From Sparassis latifolia (Eukaryota; Basidiomycota; Agaricomycetes; Polyporales; Sparassidaceae), in contig CM031561.1 in NCBI GenBank assembly GCA_018466975.1, forward strand, positions 4,402,001 to 4,466,000: DNA of 64,000 bases, given 5' to 3'. The position numbers were made by a program, and so were the translations under genes. Positions 24,338-39,300 of the stretch are shown here, piece by piece (positions within the stretch are counted from its first letter, which is position 1; the number at the start of each line of letters is the position of its first letter). The notes beneath the pieces were generated by a model. It searched no databases and was not told where the DNA came from. It saw only the letters and a list, made by a program, of their open reading frames with translations.

Positions 24338-26322
24338 GTCTACTCCGCCAAAGGAGTATCCTCCATTTCGACATCGGGCCGCTGCTCCTCGGCTTGCTCG
24401 ATGCTGACATGGCCCGCGGGTCTCCACACATTACCCGCGGTGACTTTCCATAGCCGAATCCGCCCATCGTTGCCGGCGGACGAGAGAATCGTCCTAGATT
24501 ATCCACCGACGACCGCAACATATATCGCATTAGTCAGAACACCGAAACGGTGCCTCAGATCAGATAAGAGCACATCGACGATCGCAACGAAACGCACCCG
24601 GTAATGTTCCACTCGACCCGGCCTACCGCCGATCTGCATGGGCGGGAAGTCAATCATCGCATATCTTAGGCAAAAGAGAGCACAGTCAAAGAATGGAGGC
24701 AGTATGGCAAGGAGTTCCGTGGAAAAAGAAGACAGTGGATGACTGACTTGTGGTCATCGAAGTCGCCGACGATACTGGCGGACCAGTTGCCCTCTGAAGT
24801 GTCCGGCTCGCCCTCGGCCTCCAGCTCGTCGCTGGGTGTCGGCGGCTTCACGCGCCATATCCGCACATGCCCGTCGCGCCCGCCCGTCGCGATCAGGTGG
24901 TATGAGCGTCCACACGATGGCGCCCACGCGACAGACGTGATGGCATACGGCGGAGGCGTATCGTCTAACGATGGAATACTCTTGGGTGCACCATCGCTTG
25001 GCGTGGAGTCGAGCGTGAGGAGAGTCACTGGTCGGCGAGACGGCGGAAGGTGTACGATCTACATCCAGGATCAGACGTGTACACGAGGCAGTTGAGGGTG
25101 GACGCTAACCTTCACAACGCCAGTGATCCCACAGCCAGCAGCAATAATCTCCCCCCAATATCGGTCTTTGCACCATGAGATGGTCCATCCACCGTCAGCC
25201 TTAAACTCAGTCAGTTATCAGTAGACGTCAATTGGCATCCTATGCTCACCTCGCGATGACCCATGCCTGGTCTACTGGGCATCTGGCTTTGCTGCTGCTG
25301 CTGCTGCAGCGCGTGCGCCACCATGGAGACTGAAACGCCGTCCAGAGGAGCAGATGTCTGCGTTGGTGTCGCGAGCGTGACCGAAAGTGCGCCGGCCGCG
25401 GGGGACGCGGATGGGAGCGAAAGCACGTCGATCTCTTCCGCAAGCTCCCAGGGAGTGAGTGATCGCTGCTCTACGCACTCGTATACGCGTAGATGGTTGT
25501 CAGAGGATACTGTCGCCTGTACGGTTGGCATCGTCAATTTCATGTCTCATTTGCCATCATTGCAGTAAGATGTCGAAACTTGTTCAAGATGAGTTCACCG
25601 GCGGCTTCCATGATGCTCAAAGGGATCGAAACGCGACCCAACTTTCGACGGGAGTACCATGATATCTCGCAGGTCATCATCAGAATGAAGCTGAAACAGA
25701 CGCGTCTCAAAGCTGAGCAGCGTAAGTTTAAACCAGGCAAATCGCATTCGAGACATGTGCGCGAAACTTGGAATAGGATTGAACTCACCAACTTCAATCC
25801 GAAATGATGAGGGGCGAATTCAACTGCGCGCACAGTGCCTTTCGCGTCCACTAGAACGGCGCGTTCCACCCATCGTGACGCACTAGAAGGACCAGCGCCA
25901 CCATTCACCTGCGGGCCATCGCTGTCCACTGCAGACGTTTGCTCCCATACTTTGACTGTGCGGTCAAACGACGCAGAGGCAATAATACTTCCGAACTCAG
26001 GATGCGCCCAGCTGACTTTGGAAATTGCAGCGTCGTGGGCCTGATCGAACACCTTAAGATACTTGTCAAGCAGGAGTTCTCTCCAAGACGCACTTTCCAA
26101 TCATCCTCCACTCTCCATGACCCATTACTCTCGTCTAATTGCCATATCTTGATCCTGGTATCACAAAGAACAAGGTCACGTCGAACGCCACCTTTGGTGA
26201 ACCAAGGTGAGCAAGTACCTTTGATCAAGACTGCATGTCGCGAGACGAAGACCATAGAAGTCGTAGGACGCGTCGGTTACCAAGTCATTGTGCGCGTTCG
26301 CAATCAACCCTGTCTGCAACAT
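24338..26322 (-). CDS. SEH1: Nucleoporin SEH1 (WD40 beta-propeller)
   Basis: WD40 protein of the nuclear pore Y-complex and of the SEA/GATOR2 complex. The first exon starts at 26322 with MLQTGLIANAHNDLVTDASY, then DFYGLRLATCSLDQ, and splices to RIKIWQLDESNGSWRVEDDW. Next comes AHDAAISKVSWAHPEFGSIIASASFDRTVKVWEQ, a hallmark of SEH1 repeat 2. Later exons give AVEFAPHHFGLKL, a glutamine run (QQQQQQ, about 25290), ITSVAWAPSCGRSYHLIATG with GRDGHVRIWRV, a RVEWN-type repeat, and finally GRIRLWKVTAGNVWRPAG. The tail is acidic, stopping at 24338. The reading is coherent throughout, with about eight introns. The glutamine run is a local insertion. Confidence 0.88.
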
Positions 26323-28467
26323 GTCCAGATGTATTCTTCAACGTTATAGGTGGCTGAACCGGGGTATTGTACTAGTACTGTTGAGTTTGGGTTTTGAGTG
26401 CAATGTCGAAGCAGTTCAGTAGTTAATAGATCACAGTTTTTCGGGTGGTTTAATAAAGATATGAGGTCAGTGGATATTCAAAGCGAGATTTTGGGCTGGA
26501 AGTTAACGCTAACGGGTGAACGTCACCATGTAGAGAACGTTAGTGGTTTGGATGAGGTAAGCTCCCATTTTGGGGCGCTACCCAATAAGTACGCTGTCAC
26601 TTGCCGCCACCGCCCAGAGGCGATCCGCGGCCGCGAACGCTGCATCTCTTTGTGTGTACTTAAGGTGGCCCGTGACCTTGTAGTGTTCTGCGCTACATTC
26701 TTGTCTGATACGTACGGTCTGGGCAAATTTCAGATAGATCACTCACTATGTATGAGGGACCATGTACGAAACTCCATCGACATCACATACACTGCCATTC
26801 AAGAATCACTTCTCATTAGAAACTTAGGCCTATTCCTTGTATGTATTCCCATTCCTTGGTTCCATATTCAGACTTTCAGTTGCTTGAACTAAAGTGCTTG
26901 AACTAAAGTTCACTGACAGGCGTCGTAGATTCAAATTGGTACATACGCCACCACAAGTATCCGAGTGCTCTTCGTGACCAGCTGTGCAACGTGTTCTGTA
27001 CGCTACTTGAAATCGACTTTTTTGGATTGGCTCTCACTCGTCCTGATGACTCTCAAAGCTCTGACTATTGATCCGCGAACATCTTAGGTGTCCTTACTGG
27101 GAATCATTGGGTGGCTTGTTGAAGTATCAGGCATGCACAGGGTGGACTGATGGGTCACACACCCCGACAGCCTGGTAAGTTTCAAGAATTTTTGGTCTCG
27201 GGCCCCTCTGTTTTCTCTGTTCATAAACTTGGAGACGCTTGTCAAGAAAAGTTAATTGACGGATCAAAGCTAGACTCGCACTGCTTCTTCCATTGGCTGT
27301 TCAGCCCTGGATATTTACATACCAACGTACTAATCTGTCTGTTTCACAGCAAACGGACAACACCTACGGGTGGACGTCCGGATGCTTTCCCGCTGGCAAA
27401 GCCTACAGATAACGGACAATTCATCTACGATGCTGTGTAAGGCGTAGCGCAAGATCATTCGGGTTCCGCAATCCGCACGTTCGTGCAGATAGTCGTCGCT
27501 GCTGGTGGTTTCCAAGTCGTGTCGTGTCTTATCCAGTCAGGATGCCGAAGTCTTCTTAGACGACATATGTACTTATGACCCAACTTACGTTCGTCATCTT
27601 TCACTCTCACCGGTTTGTACCCACGAAAGCTGATACACCACGCCTACATTCATTACAGGCGGATGCTAGACACTGCAAGAGCACATTAGTTCGAAGAACA
27701 GATATGTTGCGACTGCGGTGCGAACACTGCATGTCAAAGGCACCTTGGCGTCGCAGGCCCGTCCGAGTCACGTTCCCTGGAGTCTTGCTTAGGTTTGCAT
27801 TTGGCCGGCCTGGATGTCCTCGGCGCAGCGTCCAACGCCATTTCCCAGCGGCAATCACGAAGCGGCAAGGTTGGATCTTCATGTGGCAAGAATGGTGAGA
27901 ATATTGCTATTGCGAATCCTGGCCGTTGCCGCCTGAGGCCTGGGCGTTGACCTGCGTTGAACTATGCATGCTTGAAGGTTGAACGCCCGGTGGATAGACA
28001 CGTTCCTACCATGTCCATACTCACGTGTAAGTACTAGCGGTACCGCCCATAACTTCACACAGATCACAGTGATACAGGCTACCGTGATGAGCCGCAGGCT
28101 GACGGGGCGCTGCAGAATGGGATGCAAGATTCAGACACGACAAGGGCGCTGATTAGGACCCCTGTAGGTACGTCTGTCATTATTAGGTTCGGTATCACGC
28201 AGTGCCCACGTAGCTAACTTACGACATGACCCTGCCCATCTGGCGCAGAACCTGTGCTTGGCTGCTGTTGCGGTAGCCTGTCTTCCTCCGAGGCGGCTCT
28301 TTGTTGCTGTGACAGAAGGGTTCGGGAAGACAGCACATTCAACCCGTCAGCTATATAGCATGGTGATTCCATTGTGCACAGTAGCTACCATGAGTTGAGC
28401 CAAACGTCCTACCTCGACCTTCGCCAGCATTTGCAGCTCTTCCACCAAGTCTGTTAGCGACATCGGA
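26323..28467. other. 2.1-kb interval between SEH1 and the phosphate transporter
   Basis: Several frames of 90-165 codons occur on both strands, but none has recognisable motifs. It holds two divergent promoters. Degenerate gene or transposon remnants are possible around 27,150-27,900 but I cannot identify them. Confidence 0.4.
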
Positions 28468-30505
28468 ATGGTTGAATTGACTGGCACGCCCAACAACGGT
28501 TCTGGCGTGCTTGCGCCAGAAAACGCTGTTCGAATCTTGAACGGTACACGTATCGCCGCCTTGGCTGACATCGATGAAGCACCATTCGGGTGAGTACTCA
28601 ATTTCAGCTATGCTAACTGCTTCTGCTAAGTTTTATTTGTCCACCAGGTGGCTTCATTTCAGAGTCTCGCTCGTTGCGGGTGCTGGCTTCTTCACAGACG
28701 CGTAGATAATATTCTTTTTCTTTGGCGGCTGAGCACTAAAAGCAACTCGGCAGATACGATATATTCGCTATAAGCATCGCGTCGACGATGTTGGGATACG
28801 TTTACGGCACTGGCTGCGACCCAAACCCCAACAACTGCCATTTAAATGACAATTTGGGTCTGGGTATCAAAGTCGCCACGCCTGTTGGCAATCTCTTTGG
28901 GCAGCTGTTCTTCGGCTGGTTGGCAGATCTTGTGGGCCGTAAACGCATGTGTACGTGGCTGAAGTATGTGCAACTTTATAATCGTTAATGAGAGACTGAG
29001 CAGACGGGATCGAGTTGATGATTATCATTGTCGCAACCCTGAGCCAGGCTACCGCGGGTTACGTTCCGGGAGTAATCAACATGTTCGCTGTCATCATTTT
29101 CTGGCGTTTTGTGGTATTCCCGCCGTCTACTTACTACACAATGAACGACTGAACATCATTTTCATATCCAGATGGGCGTGGGCGTTGGCGGTGACTATCC
29201 GTTATCGGCTGTCATCTCTTCAGAGTTTGCGTCTGCCAGTTCCCGCGGACGGCTCATGACTGCAGTATTTGCAAACCAGGGCTGGGGGCAATTGAGTATG
29301 CACTTTGCAACCTTCCGGTCATTGCGTTCTACTGATCACCTAGTTGCAAATACCCAGCTGCATCCCTTGTAGCTATGTGTATCGTTAGAGGCTACAAGAA
29401 CCCCTCCAACAAGATGTGCTTTCTGCTGAAGCACTCATCTCCATTGACAAAATGTGGCGACTTCTCATTGGTCTGGGCTGCGTACCTGGCGCTATTGCGC
29501 TATATTTCCGTCTCACCATTCCCGAGACTCCGCGCTTCATTATGGACGTCATGCGCGATGTGAATCAAGCTGCCTTAGACATCGACAACCTTTTGACTCT
29601 CCACACGTACCATGTTGATCCGGACGCTGTTGTCCAGCGTGTTCGCGCACCTCTGGCCACTCGCAGCGACTTTGTCGTGTATTTTTCGCAATGGCGTAAC
29701 TTGCGTCAGCTCATCGGCGCTTCTTATTCCTGGTTCGCTCTTGATGTATGTGCATCTATATCATCCACAATCAATCCCTGACTCAATGGGTCCTACGTGC
29801 AGATCGCGTTCTACGCTATTCAACTCAATACAGATATCTTACTGCAGAAAATCAAGTTCGCTGTCTTGAAGCAGACGAGCCTCTACGCTAGACTCTACAA
29901 TTTCTGCGTGGGCAACATCGTCTTCTCTGTCGGAGGTCTCATTCCGGGCTATTGGGCGACGTTCATATTCATCGACATCTGGGGACGGCGACCTATCCAA
30001 CTCATGGGCTTCATCATGCTCACAATCTTGTTCATTGTGATGGGGTCTGGTTACAAGGCGATGAATAAAACCGCACGCGGCACCAATGCGTTCATGTTCT
30101 TGACTTGTCTCACGAACTTTTTCTTCAATTTCGGTCCCAACACTACGACCTTTATCGTGCCCGGGGAGGCGTTCCCGACTCGCTATCGTTCTACCAGCCA
30201 TGGGATCGCAGCTGCGAGCGGTAAACTTGGCGCTGTCATATCGCAGGTTGGCTTTGCGCGCCTGGCGAACAAAGGCGGACCCGATGGGCAGTATGCGTGG
30301 CTTCCCTACGTGTAGGTGTCCCACTGATTAAGGTGGACGAGAGATACTGACGTGTGTGTCGTCTAGCTTGCTGATACTTGCTTTCTTCATGTTGACAGGT
30401 GTGTTCTCCACGTTATTGATAAAGGAGACCAAGCAGCGGACACTCGAGGACATCTCAAACGAGAGCCAGGAGGGCTTCGTGTTGGGCCTTGTGGGGAGGG
30501 TTTAG
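28468..30505 (+). CDS. PHO84-type inorganic phosphate:H+ symporter (MFS), with an apparent frame break
   Basis: Plasma-membrane phosphate transporter family, 12 helices. The start at 28468 leads through LADIDEAPFGW and FRVSLVAGAGFFTDAYDIFAIS. Then come GNLFGQLFFGWLADLVGRKRMYG (motif A), GVGVGGDYPLSAVISSEFA, WRLLIGLGCVPGAIALYFRL and TIPETPRF. The C half has IFIDIWGRRPIQLMGF, NFGPNTTTFIVPGEAFPTRY and GKLGAVISQ. The stop is at 30505. Introns join in frame except between RGYKNP (about 29400) and LSAEALISIDKMW (from 29416). These two blocks lie in different frames with no plausible intron between them. A single-base loss in the CCCC at 29401-29404 would explain it. The usual FYGLGLN motif is altered to FYAIQLN. 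It is either a sequencing error or a recent pseudogene. It converges with the GH1 gene. Confidence 0.8.
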
Positions 30506-30850
30506 CGGCATACTCTCGGACACTTAAATACCCTTTTCCTCTTCTCCCCCTTGGTGAAGGATATACCATGGATTCTTTTTTTTTGGGCCGTCTAAAGGGA
30601 CCGTAAGTAGTAGTGTTGTCCAGTTGTAATGAATTACTGTCTGTTAGTGTACTAAGCTTCATCGATGATCCCCGTAGAACACAGTACCATATTACGGCGA
30701 GAAGATCATACCTATGGGCCTGTTCAACTTGGATGAAGATCTGTAACCCTGATTCCATCGCGAGGTGATATTACCATTGACTCTTTTCTGATCGATATTG
30801 TGTACACGTCGCTTAGTGGGGATTCCACGAAATGTTTTCATCCCATTCCA
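30506..30850. other. Convergent intergenic region
   Basis: The 345 bases between the transporter stop and the GH1 stop contain a T-rich run near 30576-30585. Nothing else is recognised. Confidence 0.5.
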
Positions 30851-33344
<2,494 letters not shown>

Positions 33345-34227
33345 CGGGAATATGAAGAAGGAGGCTCACACGAGCCTGCTGAAGCCGACGAGGATACTTA
33401 TGCTCCCCTTTGTGTGGTGTTATCAATTGCGGCTTTTTGAGCATGGGACGCAACTTGCGGCACATCGTCGGCTCATCAGCCAGATGGCCGGGCTTTCTCC
33501 GTTGTTGTACGTTCGAAATTTGACTGGACGAGAGGCACGACGATGCACAAGAGAAGTTAGAAATCGTCAAAATGGTTGGAAACCTTGGTAAATTTTAGTC
33601 AGGCGCTATCGTCTCGACATAAGATGTCCAATAACATACACCAAACGTGTGACTTGAAGCTTCCGCGGGAGGAAGATAACCAGAGAAGTGTGCAGACAAT
33701 TTGCCTGGTGGAGAACGCACATGACTAGAAGACGATGCCAGGCTTGAAGCGCCACTGGGAAAATCTTCGTCGTGTGCCGCTTCAGGAGGGAATGCGCAGG
33801 GAAGCAACGCCATACCCAATACTCACCTTGGTCAGCCGAATACGAATTTGAGAAGGTACAAGGCCAAGTAGGTGTGCTGAGAGAGCCGTTGCAGACATGA
33901 CAATTAATATAGCGCTGTAATATATGAGAATACATCCCGGTTCATCTAAATTCTAGATGTACGACTCAACAGGAAGTTAATACACGGATTGCAATATACA
34001 ACCATCCAAGCGCACTTACTATCCATCTTTCCCATTTCTAACGGTTACTGAACAACATCCAGCGAATGCCTTCATATACTGCACTGATCTCGGGGAATAC
34101 TCTATTCCGCTCCACCTTCGGCCTTGCAGTGCAAGGGAACATGGAGCTAGAAATTTCGGTGCTTCCAAATCCTACAGAACCAGATGTTTGCCTCGTTCCA
34201 TCAAACCACGGAAGAAGATATCACGTA
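33345..34227. other. Interval between GH1 and the OXLD1-like gene
   Basis: About 880 bases. Frames of up to 109 codons exist but none shows a domain. It probably holds the GH1 promoter plus the OXLD1-like 3' end. Confidence 0.4.
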
Positions 34228-35010
34228 CTAACCAACACTGACTGTCTCATGTTTTGCGCGCAACCGCCTCTCTAGCTCTTCAAACGTGCTCAGGCTCACG
34301 TTTGCAGTTGTCCGCTTCGCCTTCAAATCGGTGTCCTCCTTCGGAGAACTCCGGATACTCGCAGGCCACCGGTCCTCGGGTACTCTGCGCGCAGAAAGTG
34401 ACTTGCGAATAGTCTCTATGGAACGCGAGTAGTCTGCCAGGGCTTCCGTATACAAATCGTACACGCATATCGCACAGCCAGACATGCAGCATTCTAGGCC
34501 GGCAATGAGCTACATGCCAAAAATACCAGTATTCAATAGCTTGAAAGAAATAGACGTACCTTCGGACTCTGGTGCACGCGGCTCTTCGGGTATAACTAAG
34601 CCCTTGAATGTCTGCACCCGCTTCCCACTTGCGCCCCCGCCCAAGCGCCGCGCGCTCTCTTCCTCACTCCGCTCTGCCATAATTCCCACCGCGCCCTCCG
34701 CCTCCACCCGGAGCACCTCTATCCGCGCCCCGTACGCCTCTTTGCCGCGCAGCGAGCGCTCCAGCCGAGCATATCGTTCTGAGAGGTTCTGTCCGCCGCG
34801 AGTGGGGTATTTCCACTGCTGTATGACGCATACGGTAGGTGGTATCGGTTTGCTCGGAGCAGTATCTACGGACAGGGTATCTGTCACGGGGGCCGAGAGA
34901 GGACGAGTTGAGGAAGCGACGCGGGTGCGTATGGTCCGCACAGAGACATAACGGAAGCTTTTTTCGCAAAAAACCAGAGCTGATTTCGGATGGAGCGATG
35001 GGCGCATCAA
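34228..35010 (-). CDS. Oxidoreductase-like domain protein (OXLD1-like)
   Basis: Two exons: 34561-35010 and 34228-34493. The junction forms ECCMSGCAICVYDLYTEAL, the cysteine-rich core of the oxidoreductase-like domain (Pfam PF09791). The preceding region, PTVCVIQQWKYPTRGGQNLS plus an Arg/Glu-rich stretch, is a low-complexity linker. The C-terminus is a charged helix, STFEELERRLRAKHE. Relatives are small mitochondrial proteins of unclear role. The domain normally ends a short protein; here it is followed by about 65 residues. The ATG at 35010 begins close to a retrotransposon remnant on the other strand, so the true N-terminus may differ. Confidence 0.65.
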
Positions 35011-35089
35011 CAGGTCTTGCCGTCCTTGTTCTCGTCGTCCTCGTCGTCGACCATGGCATGCAGCTGGGAAGAAGGCGACGCCGCATCAC

Positions 35090-35620
35090 CAAGTATGCGT
35101 CATCACGTGACTGTACACCTCTCTTTCCGATTGCGCGTTTTGGTGACACATCCGCTTGGTGTCACTTTCAATGCTTGGCGTTAGAGACCCCTCACCACAT
35201 CTTCGTACAATGCCCTGTATTTGCTGATCTGCGTGCCGACGCCCAACGCGATGTTCTATCGGAGACGTCCAAGCTCCTTGTAGGGGCTGAAACCAGCCGA
35301 CACATTTCGGAGGTCATCCTGAACATCGCCGCGTCACTCTTTTGTGATCATAACAACTGGCCGCAGTTCACATCATACTACTTTCTCGGCATTGTACCCA
35401 GACTTCCCACACTCCACACATCCCCAACTCTGTCTCACCAACGCCTATTCGCGCGCATTTCAAAGACATGGCACACATCAAGCATCCATCTTGCAGGCAG
35501 AATATGGGGGGACTACAGACGACGCATGTCAAATGGACAACGCGACAAATCCTTACAACTTTCCTCCCCTCTCCTTCTCCCGTCTCATCTACACCACCTA
35601 CTACCCTCAGATTGACCTAC
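35090..35620 (+). mobile_element. Truncated non-LTR retrotransposon 3' end (LINE-type)
   Basis: The plus frame contains WCHFQCLALETPHHIFVQCP followed by FADLRADAQ. This is the Cys/His finger found after the reverse transcriptase of many fungal non-LTR elements (zf-RVT-like). The downstream part (SYYFLGIVPRLP, RIWGDYRRRM) resembles the C-terminal ends of such polyproteins. No reverse transcriptase is present, so this is a 5'-truncated copy. A Thr/Pro/Ser-rich pyrimidine tract follows. It lies head-to-head with the OXLD1-like start. Confidence 0.55.
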
Positions 35621-35890
35621 CTACGTACTTCTCCTTCAGTTCAATCTATCTACTCCTTATTACTCTTTGCTTTACCTACGAACCCGCAGTAGTTGACGAG
35701 GTGCCATTACGTACCTGAGCTGTGTCATCAGCGTAGTCAGCTAATCCTACTCGTTTCATCGTTTCACTAAATCGGGTGGGGATGGTGAGCCTTTTGCTTA
35801 CATAAGGATAGGAGGTCTGCCTCCTATCCCAAGAGGGTGGCAGGAAGTCAGTTCACTACCACGACTCCCAAAACCAAAATAAGGGTCCCC

Positions 35891-36278
35891 AGGGTACCCC
35901 TCCCTCCCTCCTTCCTTCCAAAAGCGGAAGGTCTTATCCGTTTTTGGTATGTTAAGCACTCAATAATGATGCACCATAGTGTCTTTCACAAAAAATGTCA
36001 CCGCCCCTCTCATAGGCACGTACATATTTTCAATAAACATAGTGCACTGGAGATTTGGTCTTTGAGATGAGCTCAATGATGGAATTGTGGCCTGTCAGGC
36101 ACTGCTTTGTGGTTGCAGCTCATAGATGAGGCCAGAGGATACTGTGGCCTTTATAGAACATGACATCTAAGTTAGTGGAGCCACGGAAGTATCATTTTGG
36201 ACATCTGGGACTATCTACAGCCATAAATATGCATGTGCACAAACCCAAGTAAGGTCCTCGAGGGTACCCCTCCCTCCC
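35891..36278. repeat. Two direct copies of an 18-19-bp CT-rich motif 369 bp apart
   Basis: AGGGTACCCCTCCCTCCCT occurs at 35891-35909 and, with AGGGTACCCCTCCCTCCCT, again at 36260-36278. The upstream bases are also similar (AAGGGTCCCC and AAGGTCCTCG). The second copy directly precedes the Helitron reading frame, so it may mark a Helitron terminus or a boundary duplication. Confidence 0.6.
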
Positions 36279-36399
36279 TAGGTTGTGGTCTCGGCTTTCT
36301 CTGGTGGGGTACTCTTGTCCTATCCCGGCACACCGGCATTTATGGAGTGTTGGTTTCTGTGTTTCGTTTGCTTTGCTTCTTCCTGCCATATTGATAACG

Positions 36400-39300
36400 A
36401 TGAACTCCTGCTTTTTGGGTATGTTCTTTTGCATCGTTGTGCTTGTCTTCGCTGTCTGTGCAGTTTTCTTGCCCCAATTTGTCGATGTGCTATGTGCATG
36501 TCGGATTCGTGCGAGGTACATGTGTTGTCCTCAGCGTGGTGGTGCCCGGCGAACGTGTTGCTTGTCGGCTACCTTTGTTTGTTCATTTCCCATCGTGTGT
36601 GGTAATGGGGAATGCCTCTCCACCGTCGCCCATGTCGAATATCAAGGGTTGAGCACGCTAGCTCGGTTTCGCCCAGTGTTTGAACGGAGTGCGTCGTGTA
36701 TTCTCGTCGATGTATCTATGACAGTACTCACGTCTGTGTTGCCTTATCGCTGTTTGCTTATGATTGCTAAATTGCATCGCGTTGGTCTGGATCATACACG
36801 TAGACTCGAAGACATCGAGTTGTCGCTATGGGTACATGTCTGCAGTCCATTTTGTATGGCGTTGTACTCTGTTATGGTGTGTGTGAGTGGTGAGTTGTCT
36901 TCCAATGCTTTGCTGAATAATCTGTGTCTTCCATCGCAGTTTGGTATTGATATTTCAACTGTTTCATCTACGCCCATTCATCATCCTCAAGTGCGGTTCC
37001 CCCCTGATCCTCCTTGTGTCGCAGATCTGGCTCGATTTGTATCTGATTGGTGCAAGTATACTTCTTTCACTGCTATAAGCGAGAATCCTTGTGCGGTGTG
37101 TGGTGAGTTGGTGGTTCATAGCATGTTGACTTCTGTTGATCGTAAGGATATCGATTTGGTGCCGTTGATTCGGACAGGATGTGGTGTCGTATGTGAAGAA
37201 CGTGGTGACGCCTCTTCGATTACATTCAATCGGCATGTTCCCATTTTATATTCCATGTACACGCATAATGATATGTTGCAGGTGTGTGATTCATGTCTTG
37301 CTAGTCTTAGGAGACATTGCTTGCCGTCGCGTTCGTTAGCAAATGGATTGTGGCTGGGGGACGTTCCCCCGGTGCTGCGGGATCTTCGGTTTGTAGAAAA
37401 ATTGTTGATTGCGCGTTATCACCATAATTTTTTCGTCGTCCAGGTTGATAAAGGCCAGCGAAAGTTATGCGCTAATGCTGTGGCATTTCCACAGCCTGTT
37501 GTAAGAATGCATAGTGTGCTCCCACCTTTGCGGCAGGATTTTGAAGAGTGTTTGGCTATTTTATTCGTTGGATTATCCATTCCTACAGTGGACGATGTCA
37601 AGCGTACCCCTTTGTTGATGCGGCATGGCATAGTGCTACGTGCGTTGCAATGGCTATGTTTAAATCATAGTGATTATAACGACGTGACAATTTCAGAGAG
37701 CAATTTGGCGTCATATGTTGAAGACGGACCTCCTGTGTGTGTGCTTCACCGTCATATTGATGGCGGAGTTCCTGGGGAAGCTATGTCTTCATTTGAGATG
37801 GAGACTGAGCGAGGAACTGAAAACGGAAGTTGTCCTTTCATTGTTCATGGGTTGTCGGGTGGTGATCTTATAAATATGTCCTATCGCGAGAAGATCACGA
37901 CTGCTGTAAAATATTTTCAGACAGGGGGTAAGGTGTTGGCATATGGCCATGATGCTGCACCTGCTAGTATGTATCATAATCCTCAACTTTATCCCGGTAT
38001 GTTCCCTTGGTTGTTTCCATATGGATTGGGAGGGTTAGAGAATTCGAATATTGAGGTGAAATTAAACCAGCAGCCTCATCTGCGGCATTTATTGCTCTAT
38101 GCCGATCGTTGGTTTCAAGTCGACGAATTTTTTCCCTTTATTGTGTTCAATCAAAATCAGATCCGTGACTGTAGCAGCGGTGGCTATATTTTGACGGAAA
38201 AGCGAAATTTCAAGACTGTGCGAGAAAAGATTATGACTATTGATTCTTTGGCATTACAGCGTTTGATCAACTGCGGTAAAGATGGGGAGTACGTGCAGCC
38301 ACAAGACGATGCAGAATGACAATGTTTCGAATTATTGTCTATTATCGATCATGTAGCGGGCCATGTTCAAGGATCGGCTACGTGTAGAAAATATCAATGC
38401 AACGAAATCAAGTTTCTCATTATCGAGAAGGGTGTTCCCGTATTTTTCATTACTTTTGCCCCAGTCGATTTCAAGCATCCGATATGCCTATATTATTGTG
38501 GTGAGAAGATTGACTTGCTTGATCTGCATCCTTCGTTGGGGGAGGCTGAACATCGTCTTCGAGCAATAGCTCGAAATCTGGTTGCATGCGCTCGGTTTTT
38601 CCACCTAATGGTGAAGTCGTTCATTAAGAACATTTTACGTGCAGATTCAGGCGAGTGCAGTCTATTTGGGCCGACGGAAGCATATTACGCTCCTGTCGAA
38701 TCTCAGGGACGATTGACGCTTCATTTACACATGGTTCTCTGGATTGTAGATTGTCTCAGTCCACAAGAAATTCGGGATAAACTTCTCTCTGATTGCGACT
38801 TTAGACAGCAATTGCTCCTGTGGCTTGAAAGTTGCCATACTGGAGATTATTCCACGGGTACGTCAGCAGAAATTGGACAAAAAATACAGGTGAAGAAAAA
38901 CACATTGGACATAGGTTCTGATGGTGTATCTTTCTGCGCTTTTCAGAATCCCACAACCTGTCTACCATGTCCTCCTCCTTCGATAATGAATGCACAGCAG
39001 GAAAATGATTGGTATCGATCAGTTTGTGAAGCTACGGACGAAATAGTTTATACATCGAATCATCACGATCCCAGACATACTCACGGGTGCTTACGAGGTC
39101 GGGATCAATATTGTCGCGCTAGGTTTCCTCGGGAGACGTTCGAACAGACTGTTGTCGATCAAGATACTGGTGCTATATGATTCAAGAAGACGGAAGAATG
39201 GATTAACACATATAATGTAATATTGTCCTATGTTTTGCGCTGTAATACTGATGTGACGTGTCTACTTTCGGGTACACAAGTTTGAGCGGTGATTGCGTAT

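Noticed and set aside
26398..26892. 164-codon plus-strand frame upstream of SEH1
   Set aside because: No domain or coding-like motif, and it is in the likely promoter region. Treated as chance.
34839..35089. 5' part of the long plus frame that includes the LINE tail
   Set aside because: It overlaps the OXLD1-like exon in antisense and only the part after about 35,090 shows retrotransposon motifs.
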